From assembly GCA_009617715.1 (NCBI GenBank), contig VTFK01000023.1, positions 1,302,001 to 1,366,000 of the forward strand: 64,000 nt of DNA, read 5' to 3'. Source of the stretch: Plectrocnemia conspersa. Taxonomy: Eukaryota > Arthropoda > Insecta > Trichoptera > Polycentropodidae. Made by a program: the position numbers and the translations under genes. The number at the start of each line of letters is the position of its first letter. Within the stretch, counting starts at the first letter, position 1. Shown piece after piece: positions 1 to 13,090 of this stretch. Under the pieces are notes generated by a model, which had not been told where the DNA came from, ran no database searches, and worked only from the letters and a program-made list of their open reading frames with translations.

Positions 1-829
1 ATATGTATGTTTAATTTTAAATTTTATTTTATGTAAAAATTAGCTTTTAAGCTAAAAAATTGATAAGCAATGGAATTTACTACTGCTCCATTGTGATGGT
101 TCTTAAAAAAAAAAAAAAACAACTATTTATAAAAATAGTTATCAAAATGCTAAAAATTCAGTTAATAGATCAATCCTTTAAGAAATGACGTACATTATAT
201 GTATTAATCATATAAAGACATTTTAATATTTGTAATAATTAAATAGAAGATATAAAAAATACGTATTTATGAGTAAAATGAGACTCACAGTTTTAAAATT
301 AAAATTAAAAAACAAATAATGTAACAATTAAAATAATATTTACTAATAAAACTGCGATTTAAAATGGATGTATTTTTATTGATGCGTTATATAAAATTTT
401 ACAAAAAATAAAGATATTTTTAATTTAATATAAAAACCGTTATAAATAATTAAGTACATTAAATAAAAGACATCAAAAAAATTTATAATAATTAGCAAAA
501 TAATTGTATTATCTTTTTTAGATCATCATCATGTATGTATTTTGGTTTCTATTTTTAATTTTGTGTGTCATTAACAACTCACTTTTTGCTTAATACTAAA
601 TATCCTATTTCAGTAAATGAGAAAATTCGATAATGAAATAAGTAAATTTTAAGTCAAAGTGACTTACATAGATTTAGAATTGAGCCCCCGTAGCAATTTT
701 AAATAAATATCTGAAGCACTAAATTGCCACAATAATGTTTGAAAAATAATTTATTCGTCTTTATTATTGAATTTAATATTATTTAAAGCACTTAATTAGT
801 ATCGTTATTTATATCCACGCAAATAAACA
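1..829. other. AT-rich DNA, nothing recognised
   Basis: Long A and T runs with stops in all frames. I see no coding, RNA or repeat signal that matches elsewhere in the window. Confidence 0.6.
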
Positions 830-1320
830 TTCACTATCACACAATAATAAAAATTCACACTGTCAGTGAGCGCGACATTTTCTCGAAACTTTCACCCATC
901 CGAGAGCTTTCGCCACTTTTCGCAGCTTTTCCAACTTTCCACGTTCAAAATAAAAAGAAAAAAATAACACAGTCCGCAGTTGTACGCACCTCAAACACCG
1001 CAGGCCTTAATAAGTGTACTGTCGTTATGTAAAATATTTCCTCGCGTTCTCTCTCTCTCCCTACCTAATGCTGTGGTAATTTATTGAAATTAGATCACGG
1101 ATTCCTTGGTTGGGCCTCTGTGTGCAAAAAAATAAAATTGGAAGGGTTGAATGGATTTTTCGGTTCATTGTATTTCCGCGGTGTGTACAAAGAGTGTTAT
1201 AATGTATTCTTTTGTCGACAGTCCATTGCGTCTCATTATTATGGAGATCAGCTGCCGGTTGGTGCACTAGGAGATTTTTTTTTAGATTTTTTCAGGCCAA
1301 CCTAACCAGGAAGTATCAAT
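830..1320. other. Mixed-composition island, possible regulatory DNA
   Basis: Base composition rises clearly above the flanks and the segment contains pyrimidine and CT-repeat tracts near 1045-1060. Two overlapping open frames of about 70 codons on opposite strands (1061-1305) show no recognisable domain and are probably a consequence of the higher GC. Such islands in AT-rich insect intergenic DNA are often conserved non-coding elements, but conservation cannot be seen from one sequence. From 1321 to 2113 I see only AT-rich DNA. Confidence 0.3.
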
Positions 1321-2113
1321 TGAAAGACGGTTGTAAGTGGCTAATGTGATTATCGTCGATGGGTAATATGTAACATATTAAGTATTAAATTCATAAATAA
1401 AACATATAATAGAGCTTTTCTATCCTGCTGTTATGATAACTAAAAGGTCAATAAACTGAACTTAAAAATATTTTTTTACCATGAATTTCTATTTACTATA
1501 TTTTACTATAAATTCCACAATAAAATCTAGTAATAATTATAAATTAATTTTTCTACATATTTTTTGTGTTATTAAAAATCTGACCATTATACAAACAATA
1601 TTAAGCACATGAAGAAATATTAAAAAAATAGCTATGAGCATATCTAAAATAGATGAGCATCATTCTGCACATTTTTTTCCAGCTCTTCATAACTACCACC
1701 AAAAAAATCGCTTAAAAAACGCTTTAAACTTGTTTTTAAGATTTTTCCACAAAAATTTAATTGTTATTTTCAAAAGCTTAATTAATTTGTATTCTTTGCT
1801 AAATACAATATCATACTTCCATAAAAATGGCAGTTTACGAGTAAGTATTTAGTTCTCGATTACAATATATATAAGCTAATTAAAGCATTAAACTATTTAT
1901 ACTTTAATATTTCTGTATAAAGTTTGCCTATCAGTCATTTTTTAAAAGTGTATTATATTTTGTATTTCAACTTATCCATACATTTTTTTTTCTAATTCTC
2001 GTTTATACTTATGTATATGTGTATAATTATGACCTATTTAATATTTTTTAATGTATTAGTTAAAATTAGATTTCATATTTAAATATAATGACAAACTATT
2101 TTAATGGATCTAG

Positions 2114-2297
2114 ATATTTGTATGTTTTTGAATCTCATTTACTCTTCTTAAAAAAATTAGGTTTCACAAAATTTAAAATATGGCCAAAATCAAATATTAT
2201 GTTACACAAAATTTTAAATTTAAGTTGGCCATTTTTAAAATTTTGTCAAACTTAATTTTTTAACAAGACTAAATGAGATTCAAAAACATACAAATAT
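2114..2297. repeat. Foldback inverted repeat, 73/72-bp arms
   Basis: The left arm (2114-2186) and right arm (2226-2297) are reverse complements with only scattered mismatches, separated by a 39-bp spacer. Both arms end on the inner side with TGGCCA and on the outer side with ATATTTGTATG. The structure fits a decayed foldback or MITE-like element. The right arm overlaps the start of a diverged repeat that recurs at 32.5 kb. Confidence 0.85.
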
Positions 2298-2780
2298 TGC
2301 ATAACAAAGTTATTAGAGTTTCTATTCAAATATCGAATAGTAAACGATAAAATACTCAAATATATTCTTAAAATTAGAAAGAGGCAAAAAATATATTTAT
2401 TAATAAATATAGGTTCTAATAAACATATTATTATATTATAAAAATACAATAACTAGTATCAAGACTATTTATTTTTATTTAAAAATATAATAAAGTATAT
2501 CAAACTTCAACTAAATCAGTTCAAAGTTTAATTTTAATTATACTTGCTGCTAAAAAAGTATGTTAAAAAAATATGTTAAGACAGATTTTATTTGTGTTGA
2601 TATAAAAGAAATTGAAAAAGTCCACAGTAGCATAATATTAACTAATAAATATGCGTAATTTTTGCAATTGCAGCAATTAAAAAGTACTTTTCGTGGGCTA
2701 TTTTTACAGCTTATGTAACAAGATTAATTTTAAACAACAAAAAGAGTGACATTGGGTTGTAAATAATACAGTGGTTTGGT
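2285..2780 (+). repeat. Diverged interspersed repeat, family T, copy 1
   Basis: Several blocks recur in the same order near 32.5-33.06 kb. They include AATATCGAATAGTAAA (near 2327 and 32561), GCATAATATTAACT (near 2630 and 32862) and a TTGGG.TGTAAATA block (near 2753 and 33026). The copies differ by many substitutions and indels, so they are old. No coding capacity is visible and the element class is unknown. Confidence 0.65.
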
Positions 2781-3164
2781 GAAAAAATAAATGATGTATA
2801 TAATCGCGTGATTTTTAGTAATAAAATACAATTAAAATATCTTTTAATATAAATATTTAATTTAAGTATTTATAAATAATATTTTTGTATACATATCTGC
2901 TAATTATTACAATACAAATATAATATTAATTCAAGATATAAATATTTAATTGTATTTAAATTATTGCTTCCTTTAGGTTACATATAATTTATATAAAAAT
3001 AATGTATGTATAGTTCACTACAACTTACACAAATATTTTCAATTGCTATACATCACTCGAAAAAAGTTATTCTTAAATATCGTACATTTTTTACAATGTA
3101 TTGCAGGCAATAATTCACATTATGAATAGTTGTATCGGAGAGAATCGATACATGAAATAAATCT
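2781..3164. other. AT-rich DNA, nothing recognised
   Basis: Low-complexity AT DNA without open frames or matches to other parts of the window. Confidence 0.6.
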
Positions 3165-4020
3165 AAATAAACAATGGCAGCATCCCGACCTAAAAAATCT
3201 AGACCCCTAGACTTCTATTCAACGCGCTTTTGATGCGTACGCGCGCATATCAATAGGCATAGATAAAATGTGTCAAATATGGGTGGGGCCTAGAAGGGTT
3301 AAATTAGAATGGGTAGGGTTAGAAAAATGCAAATTGGTGAGGGACAGAGAGAGACGAAAAATCATGTAATAATACACATACATGTTTCGATGTATGCGGT
3401 TGTATAAATACAGCGGTTTATAAATTAAATAAATAAAATGTTACTAATTTATGTGAATTTTTAAATATGCTTAATAAATATTATGTGCAGATGTTGAATA
3501 AAATCGATTTGTAAGCATTCGATAATCAATTGAAAATATGCACGAGCTTTATATTGAATACTATATATAAAAAGCTTCAAAATGCATATCCGGATCAAAC
3601 GTATTATTAGCGACCCGAAATTTCAATAGGCGAACCTTAAAGATTGGTATTTGAATAGTAAAAAAATAACACTGTAACCTAAATCGTATGCAAAAAATAC
3701 ACATTGCATCATTATGCAGTTTCGAGCCCTTTGGGTGCGCATAACCCTTTTTTGCATATTGTGACCGTCAGTCGAATGAAAAAATCCGTTCACCCCTTGG
3801 CAGTCTTAGAAACGAAGTTGACAATCGGTAAGCCGGGGCTCAGCTGCTTTTTTATGGCATCCATTTACCTGTAATGAATATTCAACACCTTTCAATCTGT
3901 GTGCCGTGATTGACGTCCCTATGAGTCGTCCTTGTGCTCGGCGAAAGAGATCCTGTAATTTTCTCACGTGCATTATGTGCGCGCGTTATATAACGACCTT
4001 CAGTTTGATATCAAATAAAA
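3165..4020. other. Mixed-composition islands, possible regulatory DNA
   Basis: Two stretches (about 3165-3360 and 3700-3990) have much higher GC than their surroundings and contain short non-repetitive segments such as ACGCGCGCAT near 3240. There is no supportable open frame. I infer possible cis-regulatory DNA from composition alone. Confidence 0.25.
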
Positions 4021-6779
4021 TATAATATATAAGCCGAATTTAATGGCTTAATTTGAATGTAAGTATTGTGTTATTCAAAAAGTAAATCGAAGATATTTAT
4101 AGAAAAGCATTGTTGTATTCGACGAATTTTATGTTAGATTGTTGAATGAATATTCGTAGAAAGCTTCAAATATACATACATATATAATGATTATTATTAC
4201 TTTTCAATTTATTACATATATATTTTTTATTAAATGGTATCTAATAATAATATTAATAATAACCACAATATACTCAATTTAATTTTATGAAAGATTATAT
4301 TTATCTTTTGATAAATATTATCGATAATTGTGTAAGGCCCGCAAAAAGTATAAGCAAGTTATTTTAAAAGCTTGTCTTAATTAAAAATATATATATGTAT
4401 ATGAAACTTTTTTTTCTGATAATCTATGGATTATGAATCGCTTAGTAATAGTGTCTTAGTTTAATCCATTTTTTACGCAAACTAACACTAACTAATGAGA
4501 AAAAAGTATTTTTTACACTAGTCAAATGTGTGAAAATAAAAAATATATAAGTAGAAGGAACTTGAAGAGAGTTTTAATTTGCTAATTTATTTTTATCTAA
4601 CACTTGCACGTGAAAGTTCTGTTTTTTTGGTACATCATAAAAAATCGATTTTTTTGTATATATATGTGTACATGCATCTCAGACGTATATACATATAAAA
4701 AATATAAATTGTTTTTTTAATTTCAGTAAAAATAGATTTGGTGCATTTTTTTTTATTGCTGTAGTAAATTCTAGAGATAGTAATATATAGTACATAATAA
4801 GAATCTTAATATTTTAATGAATGAAAAATGTATGTATTGAAAGTACTGCAGATACATTATTACATATTATGCTGTAAATAACTCTTTAAAAAACACATGC
4901 CAGCTAAAGTGGAATTAAACTTTCGCATTTTTTTTTTTTTTGTTAAAAAAATTTCGGCTGTGGAAAAAAGGTTTTAACAAAAATTTTAAGGCCCCTTTGG
5001 CTGTCAATAATAATTATGAGACAATTGTAATTAATAGCAGTTGCTACTTTACAAAAACCATATAAAAAAACCTTTTTGGATTATCTAAAAAGAATAATGC
5101 CCTAAATCATTTCGGATTCTCTCAAATTTTATGCGTAATTTATTTTTCGGAGCGGGTTCTTAGATCACCAAAGCAAAGATAAATCCGCCGGCCGGTAAGA
5201 GTAATAGAAAACCGCAAAAAAATATTTTCGATCTTCTGAGAAAGTATACATATTTTAAAACATCTGCCACAAACACATTAGGAAAGTTTTTTTATCTGAG
5301 TATTCTTGTTTATTTCTTAAGCAAAATTAAGGCGAGTTTAGGTGTTTAAAATTTTAAACAATTTTTGTCATTCCCATTTTGTCATATTACTACCTTCCAA
5401 GAAGTATGCATATTAGGACTGAACCTGCCATTACTTATGCAGCGTTATAAAAAGGGCAGTGGTTGTAAACCTTTTACAAATATTCGTACAAATGCTTTAT
5501 AAAATTTATCGAGAAATGAAAATTCTCGATTTGACATTTTTTTTCGAGAAACCCTCGAAAGTTAATTTTGGAGAAGACACACTCATTATGTTGCAAGACT
5601 TAAAATAAATGTAGTTTCAAGACTTAGTTATATATTGATAGAAAATACTATATATTTTTACATAATTATATAAAATCATTTTCAATGGAATATTTATTAT
5701 ATTTGTTTATATTATACAATAATACACTTTTTTTTACTGATCTCTGAATGATATATCAACCAGTGAAAAAGTTGGCGTGGATAGACATTTTTTAACACTG
5801 TTCCTTAGTTCTTAAAATATAATATTTTATTTATAAAACTGTTAAATATATGCAAAATAAAATATTTAAAAAAATTAAAAATTCGTAATTATTGCAATTG
5901 TAAAATGTAATTAATTGAAAGTGATAGTTCAGAAGGTATACAAATTTTACGACACTATTTTTAAAACAAATATATGGACATTGTGAAATAAATATAAATG
6001 TTTATTATTTTTCATTCCTAATATAATTGTCTAACTAAACTATTTATTTACATAGAGCACCTGTAAATTAAGACTATTCTTGGTAAACCTAATTTTTAAA
6101 TAATGATCTGTATACAATCATTTAATTATGAATTTAAAAGATTTGAATAGTTAATTATCAGAATTATGCATGTTAAATATTTTATTAAAGTTAATATAAT
6201 TAATAAGTTAATAAAGAATTTGTTTTTAATATCTGGAATATTTTTTAACCCATTTGCTTTGTACTAACAAGTCATTAATAAATAACTTTTAAATACAAAA
6301 TCATTTATTTTTTATTGTAAAAAATTAAAGCATTTGTTTTTTTGCTAGATAATTTTTTTTCTGCAGCAAAAAAGTCATTATTAGTGACCAGATAATAAAA
6401 AATATGTTAATTTTAAATTATATTGAATCTATTTTAACGTTCTTAATTTTATAATTATTTTATCTTAATATTTTTGCTAAAAATATAGGTTCTATTATTT
6501 TGTTTAATTTTTTTTAAAGTTAGCACAAATAATGTATGTATATATAATATTTGAGCAGATATTTAGTGAGAGTATAAATATTTACTAAAATATTTATTGC
6601 CATAAAATCTCGAGTAATTTTTTCAAATATTTATGGGATTTCTTCTGATTTTTTCCCAAAATATCTTATCAATTATCTGATTATTTATAATAAATACAAG
6701 TGTTTATTATTGCTCATTTTATTATTAAATGTAATAAAACAATTAGAGACAATATCAAATACATTTAATTCGAAACAAT
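4021..6779. other. AT-rich DNA, nothing recognised
   Basis: About 2.7 kb of AT-rich sequence with homopolymer runs. No frame longer than about 60 codons, no terminal repeats with target duplications, and no match to the repeat families named elsewhere in this annotation. Confidence 0.5.
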
Positions 6780-7560
6780 GCTTTTCATTTCAACCATCCG
6801 CTTAAGCGCAACAAATCACTTTATTATACACCTCGCAAAAATAAAAATAAAACTCGACGTAATATAAAAGCAACAGAGAGAGAGAGCGAGAAAAGAATAA
6901 GGGGGGAGAAGAGAAGAAGTTCAAATAAAAATTCATTATCACATCAAACAAGGCGGTGAGAGTGAAAGCTCACTTCCTCGTTCAACAAGTCGCCGTTCCG
7001 CGAGACGTCTTTTTTCCTCGGCGGCGGCGCCTCCTCGCTATTTTTAGTTAAAAACTTTTAACTAAGAATATTTAACTAAGTGAAAGTGGCGCCGCGACGA
7101 TGGTGGAGGCTTGCAGGGGCTGGGGGTGGCTTTACTGCCCCCAAGTCGAGAGAGAGCGGCGCCGCCGTCGCGAAAAAAAGCAAATAAAGTGCGGGTTGCA
7201 AAAGTGGGTGGCGGTGGTGAGCGCAATGTAAGAAGGCGGAATTGTGCCAAGGTCACGGTTAACTAACTGCCGACGAGTTAACAACCCGGGGACCGTGCCT
7301 GCGAAATTAATCATCGGGAAAAAATGTTATGTTTTGGCCGCCAGCGACTAATGTACCGTGAATTCGTGGCAGATCAGATGCTTGAGGTTGTTCGTTTTCT
7401 TTTTTGTTGACTTGAGGCCAATTTTATCATATTTCCATGTCATTGATCGTGCGTGAGTGAAAAGGGTAATGACGAGTTGAGGAATATGTTGTGTAAAAGG
7501 GTTGCTTCGGGATAAATTTGATGCTTGTGTGATGTAATATTTTGTGGTTCATGTAGTATG
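6780..7560. other. GC-rich island with GAGA tracts
   Basis: GAGA runs occur near 6876 and again near 7149, and GC-rich GGCGGC motifs near 7020 and 7160. The block ACTAAG is repeated at 7071 and 7075 flanks around ATTTAACTAAGTG. An ATG at 7100 opens only 43 codons. The composition resembles insect promoter-proximal or regulatory DNA with GAGA-factor-type sites, but I cannot place a transcription start. From 7561 to 8420 I see only AT-rich DNA. Confidence 0.3.
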
Positions 7561-8420
7561 TACATGTATAATAGTTGAGATAAAACAAGGTTGGTTTACA
7601 TATACCAAAATTTAAAATATTTTGAATAAGTGACTATATAATTTAAATAAAGTATAAATAAATTTCACTGCAATTTTAACGTTAAAAAATGGAGATTTTT
7701 TCTAACAAGAATCTAACAAGATCAGCTGACACTACATATTAGATTCAAACTCGATTTATTTAAAAATATGTTTTATGTAATTATTTTAATTTTATATTAT
7801 ATATTAAATAAAAATTATAATAATATAAAATACACGAATTAAAAAAAAAACATATAACATACAACATTTTTTTTTTATTAAACAGGTGGAAATTCAACTA
7901 CACTGTAAACGCATTCAATGACCTGCTACATTATTTTTTGTTTGTAAAGACACTGAACACACCCTCGGAATCGTCATGTATAAATGCACCTGTCAGCGAG
8001 ACGTAAATAATTATATCATTTTTGTTTATTGCGCTTTTAACGCGTATATGCGACAAGTTATTCTTTCATGCTTAATGAGTCTTTGAAATAAATTCTCGGC
8101 TGGGTGCTTTATTTAATAATTCTAACTACTTTTTTTGAGCTATTTTAAGACGTTGCTCTCAATGGATTGTCATATTAGAAGTATATATTATTTTAAAATA
8201 AAATTAGTAATATTATGCTATTCGAACCATTAATTAGAGTTGAGCAATATTTCAATGCTTGTTTATTATGATTTTGGTTCGGGTCACTCGAAAAAAAAGC
8301 AGTTGCAATAATAATTTAAATTTAGAGACCAAACAAATCTTGAATTCTCATACATATGCGTATAAATAGATATCTAAAAAATTCATTAATTAATAGGACT
8401 ATAAATTGATATGTTTTTAA

Positions 8421-8803
8421 AGTATTTGGCAAACCAATTTAATGAACCAGATTCTAATAACACTGATATACAATTAATACAAATTCGCTACTATTAAATT
8501 AACTCTGAAAAGCACACCATTTAATAATTATTTAGATAAATTTATTAAATATAAATGAACTTGCTACACTTCCTAATTATTTAATTAAAATAACAAAATT
8601 TTCCCAGAATTTTTCAAACCAATTTAACGAACCAGATTCTAATAATGCGATCAATACAAAATCGCTATTATTAAATTAAATACTGATATATGATCAATAC
8701 AATTAAATAAAAATTACTCTCAAAAAGCCTAATATTCACAGATTATTTTATAAATTAATTGGTTTTTTTTTTATTATCAGATTAAAATAAGAAATTTTTC
8801 CCG
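8421..8803 (+). repeat. Imperfect tandem duplication, about 190-bp unit
   Basis: CAAACCAATTTAA.GAACCAGATTCTAATAA occurs near 8431 and again near 8616, followed in both by related segments (CGCTA.TATTAAATTAA, CTCT.AAAA, and a TTTTCCC.AG block that closes each unit). Two units lie head to tail. No coding potential is seen. Confidence 0.75.
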
Positions 8804-9215
8804 AGACTAGGTCAATAACAAAAAGCGTGTCGCGCTCCGCCCGTTTCGGAGCTACGCGCCCCCATTTAAAAGCGAGTCAACTTTTATTTAAGCTCTCGCC
8901 CGTTTTTAAATAGACGCCGCGAGCCTCCGAGCTTTTGTTCTAATTATAAAATGCAGTCTGCTCATGCTTTCTCGCTTCCACTCCATTTCGTCGCTCGCTC
9001 TGTCTCGCTCCCGGCCATTGCCCGGGTAATATCTTAAGCGCCTTTGTTTTTATCGCGCGCCGGCGAAAAATGGAGCAAAGCCGAGATTTTCCTTTCCCTT
9101 TGTCGTAGTACATCAAACAGCTGTTTTTGCGCTCGACTTAACCTTCGCCCGAAGATAACGCGCTTATGAATATTTTAAGGGTTTCATCTTAACATCTGCT
9201 TCTTGTTTATGCCCG
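8804..9215. other. GC-rich island, possible regulatory DNA
   Basis: One of the strongest composition changes in the window, with repeated CGC/GCG words, pyrimidine-rich tracts near 8960-9010 and several TTTAAATAG or TTTATTTAAG words. No frame is open over the whole island. From 9216 to 9649 only AT-rich DNA is seen. Confidence 0.3.
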
Positions 9216-9649
9216 ATGAAGATTGTGGTAAATATTTTATCTCTGACTATCGGAGGTACAATGTGAAATATGTTCTATTATTAAGCCAGATATTTATGCT
9301 TTTTTACATACGTAAAAATACATCTCTCGATAGCAACTATTGAGAGTAATCTCAAAAGAATTCTAACATACAAATGCCGCTATTGAAAGCATCGTTGTTG
9401 TACGTCAGGGATCCCCCAAGTTTTTTATGAAACGGGTAGGATGAAAAATAAATATTCTTATTGGAATCATATTCGAATATATGTATGTTTTGACAATTAG
9501 AATGTTTTGTTTATGAATCAATTTGTTTATGAATTTTATTTAGATCTAAATAAATATCTCGTGTGTTAGACAAAAAGCGGCTTCAGGTTACATTCTATAG
9601 TTTAGAGCCATTTCGTAAAATATTTAACATGCAAAAAAAAATAGACACG

Positions 9650-9765
9650 CAGTGGCGTAACTAAGGGACGGACCGCCCCTTGCGGCACTTGCTTCGGAGC
9701 GGCCTTTTCGCGGTGGTAGGATTGTTCGTGTAATGTGATTATTAAACTGATAGCGCTAAAAATAT
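9650..9765 (+). mobile_element. hAT-type MITE, left-end fragment
   Basis: The segment begins with CAGTGGCGTAACTAAGGG and continues with a GC-rich block containing GCGGCACTTGCTT, then aligns for about 115 bp with the complete element at 14254. The matching right terminus (ending GCCACTG) was not found downstream, so the copy is truncated or too decayed. CAGTGGC-type termini are typical of hAT transposons. Confidence 0.7.
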
Positions 9766-10071
9766 GTTAAATCAATAAAATCAGTTTAACAAATGCCTTT
9801 AAGATTTTAAATAATTTTAAAATGGCAAATAGTTATTGCCATTTTAAGATAAAACAAATGATTTGATGCCTCTATGGCTGGCTTGAAAATTTGGCCTGTT
9901 TTTTAGAATCAGTAAAAGAAAAAATTACACCAGATGTTCCCCATTGTTTGTTTTAGTTGAGCATGTGCTAAATAATGAAATGCCTGATAAATATGTTTCA
10001 TGTTTCATGAATCTTGAGAAATTGTTTTGCACATTTTTATATGCATATAATATGTAGAGGAGGGATTAGCT

Positions 10072-11528
10072 CAAAAAGAGCCGCCTGGCCCGGAAAGTTT
10101 TGGCATATTCAAAAAAATATATACTTGGGAAATACTAGGAACACAATTGCATAATTTAGTAAATAAAGCACTCTCCCAAGAAGAAATACCTAAAATAAAA
10201 AATAGTAAAATGGTTGAGGAAATGAGACCAATTATTATGTTGCCTTGTATAGAAAAGGCGATGGAAGAAGTAGTAATCAAACAATTAAAGAATTTTATTA
10301 TATCTCAAATCATTCAGAGAAAAACTTTACACTAAGACTGCGTTACAAGTAGTGATAAATGATTAATTGGTAGCTAAGGATACAAATAAAATCATTGGAT
10401 CATTTTTCTTGGATTTCAAGAGAGCTTTCGAAACAATATACATAATAATAATGTTAAATAAATTAAAAATATTGGTACAAGTGAAATAGTTTTAAGATGG
10501 TTTAATAATTATTTAAAAGTACGACGGTATGAAGTTAAAATAAATTTTGTGTTTTCAAAAGATAAAATAGTATCTCACGGTGTACGACAGGCATCTAAAT
10601 TGGGACCTTTGCTGTTTATATTATATATTAATGATATAATTTAATTAAAAGTAAAATACATCTGTTTGCAGATGACACATTAATATATTGTATAGATGAT
10701 AATGTTAAAGAAGTTTTGTAGATAATTAAAATAATGAATTAAGTATAATAGAAATGGTTAAAACATAATGCAGTTAAGCTAAATAATAATAAAACTTAAT
10801 GTATGTTTAATAATTATAATAAATGTTAGATAATAATATAAAATATTTATAGATAACTCTATTATAAACATAGTTGATACTATAAAATATTTAGGAATAA
10901 TTATAGATAAAAAATAATTGCATATTAAAAACAATAGTAGAAAAATAAATAAATATATTATCCAGAATGAAAAATATGTTAAGTATAAAGACAATAGTAT
11001 TATATTGCCCCGTTTTTATTATTGTGCAATAACATTAGATATGTTTATTAAATTGGATAGAATGATTTTGGAAAAATTACAAAATAGGGCAATGAGAATA
11101 GTCTTAAATAAAAATAAATTTACTAGTTTAAGAAGCATGATTGATATATTGGAATGGGTATATTATAAATGTTTTAGTACTTATATATATAAGTATGAAA
11201 ATAATATGTTATCAGAGTATTTTAATAGTTATTTAATAAAAAAATAGGATGTACATAGATATAATACTAAAAATAAAGGCAATTTAAGGTATAAAAAAAC
11301 GGGTACGGCCAGGGGAATTATGTACAGAGGTCTGAATTTGTATAAGAATATTCTTAAAACAATCCGCAAAAATAAAACTGTAGCGGGCTTCTTAAATGGA
11401 ATAAAGAAACACATTCATACACCAAGAAATAAATTATGGCATTAAATATTTTTGTTTAGTGTATAAACAATTAGATAATCTTATAAAAATAATAAATAAT
11501 TAACAAATACAAATACAAAAAAATAAAT
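10072..11528 (+). pseudogene. LINE reverse transcriptase pseudogene
   Basis: Decayed non-LTR retrotransposon reverse transcriptase read across several frames. In order: PPGPESFGIF (about 10080; compare the usual K.PGPDGI), MRPIIMLPCIEK near 10220, FFLDFKRAF near 10406 (motif A with the catalytic Asp), KLGPLLFILYINDI near 10598 (motif B region, with GVPQGS decayed to GVRQAS), FADDTLIYC near 10666 (motif C with both catalytic Asp), then EKLQNRAMRIV near 11070 and MYRGLNLYKNI near 11321 in the C-terminal part. Stops and frameshifts interrupt it throughout, so it is non-functional. The family is the jockey-like/RTE-like group of insect LINEs; I cannot place it further. The region ends in an A-rich tail near 11500-11528. 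No endonuclease domain is seen upstream. Confidence 0.9.
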
Positions 11529-12745
11529 GTTATTCTATGGATCCATATAATCTTTTAATTTAAATAATTATATAGCTACATACAATCGCATTCCTTGAAG
11601 CATCTTGAAAACCATATGTTTTAAAACTTTAAGATACGTATGACATATTTTTTATATTATGTATTATATGTATATTTAGTTAAAATTTGTTTTGTGTAAA
11701 ATTTGCTAAATAAATTAATAAAATAAAATAAATATTAATATTGAAGACATGCATGAAATTACTGTTATTTATGAAGATCAGATTTTGTATTAGATAAATG
11801 TGTATTTATGTGAATGTAGATAGCTTTTGAGGCTTTTCAATCACCTCCATTAGTTACAATTTAGAGGTCACCATAACGACCACTTGAACAATGAAAAGAG
11901 AAATCTTCCATTATTAACCCGAAATTTAGGACCACACATCAAACAACGGAAAATAGATTTCGGTATCACAAAAGATCAGCACCGATAAAGGATATAATAC
12001 ATGGATACTGAATAGCAAAATCTTTCCAAAGACACCGTCAATAACCTTTGTAAGAAGAGACGCACGATAGAAAAAATACATTTGATTCTGGATTTATTAC
12101 CATTGTTCTTTAATATCCGATGTGCGTTTTATTTTAGGGCACGAACACATTTTAGAGTTGTGTTTAAGAAGTAAATTCAACTAGTTCGTAAAAAATCCTC
12201 ATAAGACATTTACCAGAAGTGTCTCGAACGATCATTATAAAATATAATATATCAGTTGGTCACATTGAGGAAGACTTTGGAGAAACATTTTTTTTAAGGC
12301 ACAAGAATCGACAGATCGTCGAGAGAATATCAGCATTATGACAACAACCCCAGCTACTCCACCAGAACTCAGTCGGCAATTACAATTACAAGACTCTAAG
12401 AGAAGCATTCTGATACAATACTATCCCAATATTTATTAAAATATTTTTATTAAATAAACTTTGGCATCTATTTGGCTTCAAAGTCACACCCTTTGGCCTT
12501 AAAATGCAAATGTTTATTACATAGAATATAAATTAGAATTATTAAATATAATATATAGTTTTTATTAATTATTATAAATAATTACACACCGACGAATATA
12601 ATGATTAGCAACCACAGTCTAAGAAAAGTATTGCCGTATAAAAAAAATTCCGACATTGATTTATTAGGTTCAAGGAAATAAATTGTTTTTAAATTACGAT
12701 CGTTACACTTGTAAGTCAAACCTGGAATGCACACGCCCATATTAA
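11529..12745. other. No gene recognised; possible unassigned repeat at 11.8-12.5 kb
   Basis: The part from about 11820 to 12500 has a more balanced composition and ends with an AATAAA-containing stretch (AATAAACTTTGG near 12455), which could suit a solo LTR or another untranslated transcribed unit. I found no second copy, no polypurine tract and no target duplication, so it stays unassigned. Confidence 0.25.
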
Positions 12746-12823
12746 GGTATGTCCTTGTGTAGGTGTATTTTTATATATTGTATATACATATGTATATACT
12801 TTTTCGTTCTTGGTTTTTTACAG

Positions 12824-13090
12824 GAAAATGGTTGCTTGTTATTTTTTCAATTTCTTAGTGTAGTCAAGGAGACGTTGAAGGTGACATGTGAAGGGTGTCC
12901 TCCCAGAGGCCTGTCGTACTGCGCTCGGCCCCTTTCTATTTTTTTCAACCCCCGCAACACACCCTTAGCCACCGAAATTCTCCCGAACCACCCGGAGTGA
13001 TTGATAAGCCGAGAGCGCCATACCATCCCTAGGCGGGGGCTAACAACTTGGCCCACCGAAACCACCCCCAGAACCGCCGACTAACTCAAG
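12824..13090 (+). other. Exon-like GC island with flanking splice consensus
   Basis: A pyrimidine-rich tract ending TTTTTTACAG (12814-12823) precedes the island, and CTCAAG|GTGAGC (donor at 13090/13091) follows it. The 267-bp interval is GC-rich in an AT-rich neighbourhood. All three forward frames contain stops (for example TGA at 12998-13000), so it would be a non-coding or untranslated exon. A 72-codon frame on the opposite strand (12847-13065) has no recognisable domain. The case rests on splice-like motifs and composition only. From 13091 to 13589 nothing else is recognised. Confidence 0.2.

Noticed and set aside
7100..7230. Small gene starting at the ATG at 7100
   Set aside because: Only 43 codons, low-complexity Arg-rich translation caused by GCC/CGC repeats, no supporting signals.
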